64,000 nucleotides of DNA, from contig CM029654.1 of the NCBI GenBank assembly GCA_017311315.1, positions 3,151,637 to 3,215,636 of the forward strand, written 5' to 3'. The notes under the pieces were generated by a model. That model was not told the origin of the DNA. It saw nothing but the letters and a program-made list of their open reading frames with translations, and searched no databases. This DNA is from Dendrocalamus latiflorus. Its lineage: Eukaryota > Streptophyta > Magnoliopsida > Poales > Poaceae. Shown here piece by piece: positions 9,870-21,200 of this stretch. The position numbers and the translations under genes are program-made. Numbering within the stretch: position 1 is the first letter of the stretch; each line of letters starts with the position of its first letter.

Positions 9870-12800
9870 ATGGCCGCCGCCGCCGCCGCCGCCGCGTCGC
9901 GCGAAGGCGAACTCTCCCAAACCGCCTTCCGGCAGCAAGGAGAGGTGGATGGCCGCTTTGCCGACGCCGAGGAGGAAGCAATGGCATCAGGCGAGGAGCC
10001 CGAGGAAGCGGAGGAGCAGGAGGACGAGGAGGAGTGGTCCGACTCCGACGTGGGCGACGCCCTGGACTGGCTCGACGCTGCGGAGGGCCCCGACGGCTCG
10101 TCCCGGCCCTCCGCTGCCTTCTCGGCCGCCGGAGGCGCGGCCGCGGCGCGGAGGCCGAACGCGCACGGCGGCGTGCTCTCCCGCCCCCTACAGCCGCTCT
10201 CCAACCGCACCCAGAAGCTTGCCTCCCACATCTGCGCCACCCCCTTGGAGGTATGCAGATTCAACTCCTCACCTTGGACTGGTAAATTTTTTTGTTTGTG
10301 CTATTCATTGGTTGGACATGCGCTATCTGGGAGTAGGGTTCAATATCTCTTGATTAAAATTGTTTACTGCAATGAGCAAAGAGAGAAGTCATACTTGATC
10401 TTGGAGCTGGGCCTAGTAATATGGTAATTGTGACTCCCACGTCACTTTGCAAACGATGAATTCAACCAAATCGGTCTAAGTTGTGAAGGCTATCTCAGTA
10501 GTGGTCAATTTGGTTCAATGTAGCATACTAACATGGGGACCGTCTAGAATATGGTTTTAGCAACCATAATAGAGCACCTGTGTGTGCAACGGGCATATTT
10601 TGTACATTTTGTGCTGAATATTCAATGCAGTGAATTTGGAATGATTCAGGAGTGGGAAGGTAGAATGAACGTGGGCATGTCAAATTCGGTGACAACTGCA
10701 ATCAGGGATAGCATAAGGGAGACAACAATTGGTAAAACAAGGAACACCGAGAAGGCTGATCGTGCTACAGTGGAACAGGTTTGCAATTTTTATCTGTTGG
10801 GTGGAATTTATTTCATTCTGTGTGTTGGAATTGAAGCTGTTGTGCTTGCAGTTGGGCAATCCTGTAGCAAATTAAAAATGAAATACATCCCCTTTCAGTC
10901 TTTCACCCTAATTTGCTCTCCTATCAGGCAGCAGCTGCCTGGTTCAAAAGGTTCTTCCCTTACTGCGTATGCAAGAAATAAAAAATTTACTATATTATAT
11001 AATGTTTGGTTTGGGCGTACACTGTACAGGAATAAGAATTTGTATCAGCTCATTTCATCTGCTGTTCTTCCTCCCATTGCAATGGATTCCAAAACCTATT
11101 GCACTTCTGAATTGTACCAACAGTCAAAACAGTTATTTTTTGTTGTAATAATATAGACTACTTTGGCAAATTTTCCAAGTTGTATAAATCTTAATTATTC
11201 TCTGATTGTATACAAGTATATCTTTGTCAGATCTAGTCCACCTTCACTTTCTATTGCCTGTTTGAACAGCTCTTCTTGAAGCCTAGTTCATTTAAGTCTA
11301 TGAGTTCTCTTGACTGATTAGGTACTATTGCTATGGTGCTGAGAGATCTTGCGATCGGTCTGATCTATGCATTTACTATTTTGTATATTGTTTAATTAAT
11401 ATTTGTCGTCTTTGTGGTTGGATCTTCCAAAAAAAAAAACTCTTGGTTTGTGATTTGGTTACTTGGAGCTGATGACTTCATGACATTTTCAATTATCACA
11501 GGCAGGGCATGGTTTGCTCTTTTTTCCCTCTAGGGAAAATTGCAATCAATTGAGAGTTGTAAAGAGATGGCATGTTTTAAGTTTTCCTAATGAATAATGT
11601 TTTAGTGAGTAATTTTCTGAAAATTGAATAGCTTTTGTCTGCATGCAGGCTATTGACCCAAGAACACGCATGGTTTTGTTCAAGATGTTAAACCGTGGTG
11701 TTTTTAATAACATAAATGGTTGTATTTCTACAGGAAAAGAGGTACTGTTGTGGTGCATATACTATTGAAATGGTTTCAACAGAGCCACTTGAGCTGTAGA
11801 CAGAAGATAGAGAATGATGCTTGAACTGCTAGTTGCCATTTTGTATTCATGGCTGAGTATATCTATAGACAAGACTCAATGTTAACTGTGGCAGTTGATT
11901 CGTCTTTTTTTCTATGCAGGCAAATGTCTATCATGCAACAAAGACAGATGGCCAGGAGTTAGCAATCAAAGTCTATAAAACTTCTGTCCTTGTTTTTAAG
12001 TAAGATATGACTTTCTATATTTGTTCTGTTTTGTAACTGGATCCTTGTTGAAAGCTACTGCAGAAATACTGATTATGGATTTGTTCTGTATCCTTCTAGT
12101 ACTTGTAAACTTATTTTAATTTGCAAATGCTTGCATGTGAACAAACTGCATCATTTCCGTCTTGCAGGGATAGAGACCGATATGTTCAAGGAGATTACCG
12201 TTTTAGGCATGGTTACTGCAAGCATAATCCACGGAAAATGGTTAAAACTTGGGCTGAAAAGGAAATGAGAAATCTTTTACGGTGAGAAATATTCTTTTTT
12301 TGGGAAATGATGAGAAGTATTCTCATCCAGCGTGCTTTATTCATGATTTTCACTCTAGTAATTAGGCAGTACTTTTATGTCAGTGTGATTCTTCTGTTGA
12401 CCTGGATTATTTTGGGTGTGGGAAAAAGGGATGCATTTGGATAGACAAGCTATAGTTGCTGTCTTTGACTTTAGTCTCTCTCTGTCAATTACATTCTCAT
12501 CCTCTTATTTTCTCTTCTGGAAAACTTTGTAAAAATGCTTTCAATTGTTCAAATAGAAAAATCAGGTAATGCAGTAGTTCTAACTTCTGATAATTGATTT
12601 TCATCCATTTATTGATACCGTTGTTCAGAGTTAGGGCAGCTGGAATCCGATGCCCAGTACCATTGCTCTTGAGGCTTCATGTTTTGGTGATGGAATTTAT
12701 AGGTAAAACTTATGTTAAACATTTTTGTATTGGATGCTTGTCAACTCTCTTGTAACAATGGTATATCAACTACCTAAAAATTGTTTGGGAACATACATTC

Positions 12801-15800
12801 CTTGCTTGTAGAACATATCATTGGGGAGTCCTTTCAATGGTATTTGTGATGAACCTTAGTTCATCAGGATAAACACCGTCAGGAGGACAGTCGGATGGCA
12901 TCGGCTTGATTGGATGAAAGATTAGACTATAGATGAGGGAGAAGAACCTTGGGAAAGAGACTAGATTAATTCATCTTTATTGCCTAATTGATAATAGATA
13001 CATGCTAGCCCTTTTATAGGAATAGCTCGATTTGACTTCCAAGAAATAATCTCTATCTCTAAGTAAACCTATCTCTAATAAATGGAATATATTATAAGGT
13101 AGTAACCCATTTAATAAGAAAACTAACTATTCTTATCTATATTCTAATTCATCTAATTATGCTATACATGCCTGCTACAGTACCACGGTGCTATTCATGC
13201 GTACGAACAGTTTGTGTGAACAATGATTTCGCACGTGACAACTTCTCCCCCCTTTGGCGACAACTCATCCTCGAGTTGTGGTGGCGGCCATGGCTGTAGC
13301 CTGTAGCCCTAGGAGACCCCAAGTTGATGAGATACTGTGATGTTTACTGGTGACATTGAAGACCGTGGCCTCCACGTACAGGTGCAATAACATTGATGAC
13401 ATCTGCGATCGCCACAGCAGACGTGGTGGCAACCACGATAGCGTTGTAATAGGCTTCCACGATACGGTTCTCATGACAGGCTTCGGCAGTGCCATGGTGG
13501 CCTTCGGCAACACCATGATAGGACATAGCACAGTCATGATGGGTGTCGGTAGTACCATAGCAGGTTGCGGCAGCAATATGGTTGCCACGGCCAGCTTCGG
13601 TAGCAACACGGTTGCCGCGGTAGGATGTGGCAGGGTTGCGGCAAGTGTCAGCAAAACCCCGGCTTCCACAGCATGTTCTAGCGACGCCGTGGCAGCTGCT
13701 GGGAACAGTGCTACTGCCACCTCTTGTTGCGCCTCCTTCTGATTCACGATCTTCTCCAATGTGGCATGCATGTTGAGGAAGATGACCACTATCTTCTTGT
13801 CGATGTCTGCCATCTTGTTAGTGTTAGCCTTTATCGTGGTCAACGACTCTGCAATAAGAGTCATGGTAGCAGAAGTTATGGGAAGGGATCAACTACTCTG
13901 ATACCAAATGTAATGTATCTTAGTTCATCAGGGTAAACACCATCAGGAGGACAACCGGATGGCGTTGGCTTGATTGGATGAAGGATTAGACTATAGATGA
14001 GGGAGAAGAACCTTGGGAGAGAGACTAAATTAATTCATCTTCATTGCTTGATTGATAATAGATAAATGCTAACCTTTTTATAGGGATAGCTCAACTTGAC
14101 TTTCAAGAAATAATTTCTCTCTAAGAAAACTTATTTCTAATAAATTGAATATATCTATAACTAATAAACCCATCTAATAAGAAAATTAACTATTCTTATC
14201 TCTATTCTAATTCATCTAATCATGCCATACATGTCTGCTACAGTATCATGGTACCGTTCATGTGTATGAACAGTATGTTTGAACAGTGATTTCGCACGTG
14301 ACAATTATCGGTACATCTCCTAATACATTGATTTGTTTCTCCTTCAGGGAAAGGAGGTTGGGCTGCTCCTCGTCTCAAGGATGCTGCTTTATCAGATGAC
14401 AAGTTGCGTGAAAGTTACTTTGAGGTACATGATAAATCCAATGGTTTAGCAATCTGATATTTGCAGCTTATAGTAACAATAAGGTAGTTCTGTCATCCTT
14501 TATTCTGCCAAAAGTGGAAGGAGCTTTGGTCTACACTAAATGATTACAGATGTTACCATGCCTATCAGCTTAGTCAAATGTTCATAGTAGTAACTCTGTG
14601 GATGTTGGATCATTTTGTGTGTCATGCATGTCGAACCCAAGAGCTTGCTGCATTCATGCATAACAATTTCTTCTTAGTGGCTGGCATCAGTTGTCTTTTG
14701 TGCATCACTGATGTTCATATTCTGCTATGTAGAAAGGATAATTTGTATCATGGCATGTTCATGTAGTCATTTGATATTAATAACTAGGACAATTTGTATC
14801 ATGGCATGTTCATGTAGTCATTTGTTATTAATAACTAATCATACCTTAATGTGACAAGAAGGCTGCCTCTGCATATGTTCTGCATAGTTCCTAGATATCA
14901 GGCAAGAAAAATACTCCTGTTTCTATGAGTTGAAAATATTTTAAATGTGTAAGTACTAGTTAGTAGTGACATCTGGCATGAACTTCCCATTTAGAGCCTA
15001 GGAGGGTCTCTAGGATAACAATTGTTGGGGCTGTTGTTGCTCGAACCTAATTATGATGGTCATTTGCATTTTTGCACCCTACCTTGCAAAATATATGTTA
15101 TGATACTGCAGATGTGTGAGAACCCGTTTGCAGAATGATCCTAGTAGCCATCGTTTATTTGCCAATGCCCATGCACAATATTTTCCGTTTACCATTAAAC
15201 ACTTCACAAAAAAAGCCAACTGAATATAGCCTTACCTGTGAAAGGACGGAGAGAATAAGGACTCACAAGATCCAATTATTAGATTTTCAGTATGTTCATC
15301 ATTTTCAATTTTCTCATATATATATATGCTGCACCTTCTTTTCAGATAATTACAACAATGCGGACACTGTACCAAAAGTGCAAGCTGGTCCATGGTGATT
15401 TGAGTGAATACAACATTCTTTATTTTGAGGTAGTTGAATCTGTTGATTAAGCCTTTTTCTCAGCCTCTTCATATTTCCAGATAACTGGTTCTTATCTCCA
15501 TCCTGATTTGCCTGTTGTGCAGGGACACTTGTACATTATAGATGTTTCACAGTCTGTCGACCTCGATCATCCTTTAGCGTTGGACTTCTTGAAGGAGGAT
15601 TGCTTGCATGTTACTGTGAGTAGAAGCTGAATTGATCACACTTAAATATTCATAAATGGTTGTGTCCAATATGTGCAATACTGTTCACAGGACTTCTTTA
15701 AAAAACGAGGTGTTGCTGTCATGACAGTAACAGAGCTATTTAATTTTGTGATTGATCAAAATATTGCTGATGAAGATGTTGACAATTACCTGGAAAAGGT

Positions 15801-16884
15801 ACTTCTGTATGTTTTTCAATCTCCCATTGTAATCACCACTTTCTGTATGTTACCATGATTGTGTATGCTTCATAACGGGCAGAAGATCTGATGGGTTAAC
15901 AATGTTGTGGTGATATCAGGTTCAGCAAAAGATTCTGGAAAATGGAGATACAGCTGCAAATGATGATGAAATCACTCCTACAATCTTGGTACAGGTAAGA
16001 TAAGTTAATGTTACCATTTACGCAACTTTGCCAGAAATGTAGATTCAATAATGAGCATCTTCACTAATAGAACCTATTGACAAAAACATACTTTTATTTG
16101 CTGCATCTTCATTAATAGAACCTATTGACAAAAACATACTTTTTTTTGCTATACATGTTGCTATTCATCAATCTGATATTGCAAATGAAAAACAGGCTAA
16201 TTTTATATGGTTGTGTTCAAGGTATTGACAGTACTTTCTTAGTAAATGCTTTTACCTCATATATTTATTCTGTTGGTTCTGCATATTTTGCTGGAATGGC
16301 AGTATATAGGATGTGATCTCTCGCAGACTTCTTATACCAGTTTGTAACTATGTTGTGTTTATTTTGTTCCTTTTGAATGTTTGTGCTACCTGGTGTGCTG
16401 TTGAGTTACTAGTACTTATCTACTTGATCCCATTGCATAGACGTTGGATTATGTGAAGCAATGCGAGGCCGATCTTGTCAACATGTCAATGATGCAACGT
16501 CCATCTTTTGCTTACGAACAAGCAGCGGATAAGCTTTATGATCAGCCATTATTAGGATTTGTGCGGACAAAAAATGAGCCAGCTGAAAACCAGCAAGAAC
16601 AGTTGCCACGAAATACACTGGAAGAACCCTTGGATCTGCAAAGTAAGTGCTCGTTGGAGAACAAGTCAGAAGATGAATCAGAGGACAGTGAATCTTGCTC
16701 TAGTTCTGATGAAGATGGTTTGTGGCATGAGGCTCCCAGGATGGGGCCTGAGGAAAGGAAGGCTGCTCGGAAGGAAAACAAGAAGAAAGTGAAGGAAGAG
16801 AAGAGAGAAGCTCGCAAGACAAAGATCCCCAAGGCTGAGAAGAAGAAGAGGAAGAAAATGGCAAAAGCCAAGTGTAAGCGGTAG
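9870..16884 (+). CDS. RIO1: Serine/threonine-protein kinase RIO1 (12 exons, 583 aa)
   Basis: RIO1 is an atypical kinase/ATPase that drives late cytoplasmic maturation of the 40S ribosomal subunit. Exons: 9870-10250, 10650-10778, 11649-11741, 11920-11999, 12168-12281, 12629-12702, 14348-14424, 15346-15429, 15523-15615, 15691-15798, 15920-15994, 16441-16884; all introns are GT-AG and all phases agree. Motifs: an acidic N-terminus (about residues 35-70), the RIO flexible loop STGKEANVYHA (197-207), the ATP lysine in AIKVYK (K218), the catalytic loop VHGDLSEYN (D334) and the metal-binding IDVSQ (D351). An acidic patch and a lysine-rich tail (about 530-583) end the protein. The ATG at 9870 has a good context (accATGG) and opens an alanine run. 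Length is normal for the family. Intron 6 (1.6 kb) holds an LTR element; the kinase core is not damaged. Confidence 0.95.
12845..14303 (-). mobile_element. Short LTR retrotransposon (1.46 kb) in RIO1 intron 6
   Basis: Two direct repeats of 396 and 395 bp (12845-13240 and 13909-14303) bound a 668-bp interior. On the minus strand the LTR starts TGTCACGTGCG and ends ...ACATTACA (right copy). A primer-binding site TGGTATCAGAGTAG, complementary to initiator tRNA-Met, lies at 13906-13893, two bases after the 5' LTR. A purine tract (CAAAGGGGGGAGAAGT) precedes the 3' LTR. No reverse transcriptase is present, so it depends on another element. The flanks GTATT and ATTAT do not match, so no target duplication is claimed. 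It lies antisense within the RIO1 intron. Confidence 0.85.
13265..13864 (-). CDS. Unrecognised ORF of the short LTR element (possible gag-like)
   Basis: This 199-residue frame starts about 30 bp after the primer-binding site and fills most of the interior, in the element's own orientation. The N-terminal third (TTIKANTNKMADIDKKIVV and onward) reads like a helical, possibly coiled-coil segment. The rest is low-complexity, rich in Ala, Val, Leu and Pro, built from short degenerate repeats. No zinc knuckle, protease or RT motif is seen. It could be a degenerate gag, a captured sequence or a chance frame. The position suggests it was once the element's only ORF. Confidence 0.35.
   Translation of the reverse strand: MTLIAESLTTIKANTNKMADIDKKIVVIFLNMHATLEKIVNQKEAQQEVAVALFPAAATASLEHAVEAGVLLTLAATLPHPTAATVLLPKLAVATILLPQPAMVLPTPIMTVLCPIMVLPKATMALPKPVMRTVSWKPITTLSWLPPRLLWRSQMSSMLLHLYVEATVFNVTSKHHSISSTWGLLGLQATAMAATTTRG
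14740..14841. repeat. Tandem duplication (~51-bp period) in RIO1 intron 7
   Basis: AATTTGTATCATGGCATG begins at 14740 and again at 14791, and the two following stretches are nearly identical through ATTAATAACTA. A similar local duplication with a 48-bp period (TAATAGAACCTATTGAC at 16065 and 16113) lies in RIO1 intron 11. Neither touches an exon. Confidence 0.85.
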
Positions 16885-18266
16885 TGAATCATTTTAGGCG
16901 ATCCATGATCAACATCATCAGTTACAGCGGGAATACAAATCTGTTTTCAGTTAAATGGAACTGCGAGATGGTCACTGCGAGGGAGTGTAATGCGGAAGGA
17001 CAATGCTTTTAAAATGACGATGCAAACAGTGCTGCTTGTAATTGGATTTGCATTTTGTGTGCTTTTTTGGTTGTAATTTATCGGTTCATTTTAAATGTAC
17101 TACTTAGTAAACCACTGGTGTCACATCTGCCAGATCTTGAGTTATGAACTTGTGATGCGGCCCAAGTGAAGTTCTCTTCTATTCGTTTTTTTTCCTTTTC
17201 TTGAATAAGTGTCTTCAGCTCAGCCAATGATAGCAGGGATTGCAAGAGTTTGAACTGTTGTTTAATGCTTCTTAGTTTGTGATTCTAGGGGAAAATGATG
17301 GATCATGCTCTATAGAAGCAGTTTGTTATGGGTTTACAAAGTTGCCCATAAATGAATCAGCATGCTTCCGAAACCTAAACCGCATGAACAGTAGGTCAGT
17401 AGTGCGCAGATTGCCATTAACATAGTAGGGACGTTTTAGGATCTATTCATACCAGTTTCTGTTATTCATACTAGCTTCAATATGAACATATAGCTTTTTG
17501 AAGCAGTTTTTTTACTTATCTCGTTCTTATTTTTCTCTCTAGAGATAAGATAGAGGTTTCAGGTGGTGTATTACACATTATACTTCTCTTACTCTCATCT
17601 TATGTATATACTAGTTATGTACCCGTACGTTGCAACGGAATTCATTGAATGTATAGAGAATCGTGCTATAGAAGAGAGTTGATCTGATCGATTGAAAAGT
17701 AGAGAATAGTGATAAGTTAAAGGAATAAAGCAGTTGGAGAGGAATGGACGTACAACCACCAACTTATTCTTTTATAATAGTAATAATCTCATGCCATTCG
17801 CCTTTTCATTTTAAAAACCACTTTTTTTTTTGTTACAACTGCTCATTTTTAGTTCAAACTATTAGTCACAGCAAAAAGCATCAACCATGGACAATTTAAA
17901 CAGTCCCTTAAATGAAGATAGAGAAGAGATGAATATTTGTACTGCATGAATAAAATCAGTACAACTGTACAAGCTGTTCAAATTTGCTACTAGTAAACTC
18001 ACATGAATGAATCCTCTAAAATTAAAATTAGGTAAACTCACATGAAGAGAAGATTAGCCTGAACTTTGAAGGTCACCTCTGTCTATCTGGTTCGGAATTT
18101 ATCAGCGTAATTCGAGCAAATTGGCATCCCTAAACCACACGCCCCTCGAGCAAATTGTGAATTTACCTGGTTAAATTCACATTTCACGACACCTTGGGAG
18201 AAACAAACCCTCCCAAAACCGCACGCCCCTCCGCCTCTCCGGCCTCCGCGACCGAAGCCGGCGCAA
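16885..18266. other. Intergenic region between RIO1 and the WD40 gene
   Basis: This stretch holds the RIO1 3' UTR and the 5' flank of the next gene. It contains a decayed repeat end near 17611-17640 (CTAGTTATGTACCCGTACG, a word common in grass repeats). No coding region is supported. The minus-strand GC-rich frames near 18083-18674 are shadows of the GC-rich first WD40 exon. Confidence 0.6.
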
Positions 18267-21200
18267 ATGCCGGAGCCGCAGGCCATCCTCCCGCTCCGCG
18301 CGCTGCCGCCGGACGCACCGCTCCCCCTCCCCGCGCCGTTCCACCACCAAACCCCCGCCCCCACTGCCGCGCCCACCAACCCGCCCCCTCCCCCCGCCGC
18401 GCCGCCCTCGTCCTCCTCCTCCACGCGGCCGCCGCACCCATGGGAGATCGCCGCGCGCGCCTGGCTCGAGTCCTTCCCCGACGGCCGCCCGCCCACCGAG
18501 CCCGAGGTCGACGCCTACATCGACGCCCACCGCCCCGAGCTCCCCTCCCTCCCCCGCTCCCAGCTCCACCAGCGCCTCCTCGCACTCCGCGGCGACCAGG
18601 TAACCCATCTGCCCCCTTTTCTCGTTTAACACTTCTGCCCATGGGCGATTCGTACGTTGCTTAGGAATTATCATGTTATTCCACCGTGGTTAAGTTAATT
18701 GGATTGACCAACACGAGCTCTTAATCTTATGATGGTTTCAGAATGAGTTCTGATAGCTTATGGGTGTGTGTAATTTCTAAATCAATCGAACAACCACTGT
18801 TTAGGAGTTCCTCTATTGCTGAAGTGCCGATAGCCATGGAAAAGTCAGCTTGTCAAGTTGTTATATGTTATTATACTAGAAAGATGGGTGGGTTCCGGCC
18901 CTTCGAAATTGGGATCATTCAGTGTTATTACAGTTAGTATGGTTCCCTGATTGCTGAGTATGTTCCATGATTAGTTGAACTAGAATTGCTGTTACCTCGA
19001 TTTGGAACGCTGACAGAACATTGAACTCTTAATTGAACCATATTAGAGCATGTCCAATGCAGACGCTTAGAGAGATGCTTAGTAATAAAAAACTGATTTT
19101 TCTTACCACATAGGATAGATAAGATGCTTATTTTGAAGCATCGATGCTTAAATAAGCACCGGTGGCTTATGTGTATAACTATATCTATTAATAGATAATA
19201 TGGCATCTAAGCACCTATGGAAGAGATGCTTGCATTGGAGGAAATAACTTTTGCATGGATGCTTGATAATGTGGCTATATTCTCTCTCTTTAAGCACTCA
19301 TATATAAGCATCTTGCATTGTACATGCTCTTATGAGCTCCCTAAGCTCTCTGTGATTTTACAATAGCTCTGATGGAACTGACTTTCCAAAGCTCTCTTAG
19401 ATTTAGCTGTTTCGGATTCCTTCCATTGATCAACAAAACTGAGTTCAGAGAGCACTTTTGTTTCCTCCTTTATGTCAGGTTTTAGATGCAGACCAAAGTG
19501 CATTCCCATACAGGTTCCAGCGGACTGATCTTTGGAAGCCTGTGTACAAGTGGTTGGAATCTCTTGAGATGGACTCTCTGGTTACTTCAAAACAGATATC
19601 GGAGTGGCTTACGTCGAACACACAGATAATGGACAGGCTAGTCGAGAAGCATTCAAAATATCATTTGATACACTACACCCAGAGGATGCATTTGAAGCTG
19701 CTGAAGAAGAGGGGGAAGTTGCCAAAGGTACATACTGTTCTGAACCACTTTTGATTGCTTGGTGCAAGAGATTTATTCTCTTTATATTGGCTATAGGCTA
19801 AAGAGGTTGCTTTGCAAAGGATACTATATGTGCCATTTTGGCTTAAAAGTCTATTGACAATATATTCTGCCGGAGATCTTTGAGACTTTAATCTGTTTCT
19901 ATTTTGCTGCATGAATCCAATATATCAATTTACTTGGCATAAAAGCATAAAATCTTTCTAGCTGTTATTGGCTTATTGCAGAATGTGCTATCTAGATTCA
20001 GCACCCTGGTATTCCTAGATCTGGCATTCTTCCTTCATTTTGTTATTGCTAGTTTATTACAGCAAAGGGAAAGAAGCTAGGATGCATCGATAAGCTATGC
20101 GATACCGGTACGGCGATATGACATTTTCCCAAAATCACTGATAAGACGATAGGATGTATATATATTTAAAATAATAAAAATATAACTATAAAAGATAGTT
20201 GATAATGTTAGCTAATTATGAGTCAAGCCCAGTCGATACAACTCAAGTAGGATTAAATGCTGGTCTCTAAAAATGAGTAGGACTAAATGTTCCATAGAGC
20301 ATGACACACACACAAACCATAACATAAAGACATAGAAATGTCTATTAGTTTATTTCCTCTTCTTGGCACTCCCATGGCGAGAGGGAGGAAGCAGCTTGAG
20401 AATGGGGTTCTCAATTAGGGTTAGATGTATTCTAAATGGGCTGGGCTTCAGTTAGAGGTATTTTGGGCTGGGCCATATCACGTTAATTTTGATTTTTAAA
20501 TAAAAATATCGGGTTGTATCGTGGTCAGGGTGTACCGGGAAGCATTTACCGGCCCAGTTTGTTTAAATTCCAATTTGAATTTTTGAACATAAAAGTTGAT
20601 TCCCTAATGATGTTTACATTGTTTAACACTAATCCAATGTATTAGAACCTCCCTGCTTGACTTGATACTTTTTGCTATGAATTTTAGAATGTAAAAGTTG
20701 TATTCCCTAATGATGTTTACATTGTTTAGCACTAATCCAATGTATTAGGACCTCCTGTGTTTGACTTGATGCTTTTTGCTATGAATATATTAGAAATTTT
20801 CAATTGTTAATTACCTGTAACCGGTTTTTAGTGGTTTTTCTCCGGTTTTTTGAACGGTAACCACCCAGTTTTTCCAGTTACCGCTTTCAAAACAGTCCAA
20901 ATTCAAAGTTGAATTTTGGCCGGTTTTTCCCCCCTGATTTTCCGGTAACTGACTGGTTATCGTTACTTGTCCCCCCGATGGGATTTCCTCTGGTTTCGGG
21001 TTTTTGAACCTTGATCAAGGTACTGGTATATCACTTCGGCAGAGTATCAGTGAATCATACCAAAGAACCCAGCCTCGTCTAAAGCAACACGTAGTTTTGT
21101 TTACAGCAGGATACTTCAGGCTCAATTTCTTTGTTTATTATGTTTATACCAGTTTGACTTCAACAATTTAAGCTGCATTTTCAAGGAATGATTTGAGGTA

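Noticed and set aside
9821..10353. Overlapping frames antisense to or shifted from RIO1 exon 1
   Set aside because: Shadows of the GC-rich RIO1 first exon.
12840..14308. Target-site duplication for the RIO1 intronic LTR element
   Set aside because: The flanking pentamers GTATT and ATTAT do not match; no duplication is claimed.
17605..17640. Word GTACCCGTACGTTGCAACGG as a transposon terminus
   Set aside because: It resembles a motif common in grass repeats, but no partner end or duplication was found.
18083..18674. Overlapping frames around WD40 exon 1, including a +1 frame starting at 18194
   Set aside because: Shadows of GC-rich sequence; only the frame from 18267 continues in phase into exon 2.
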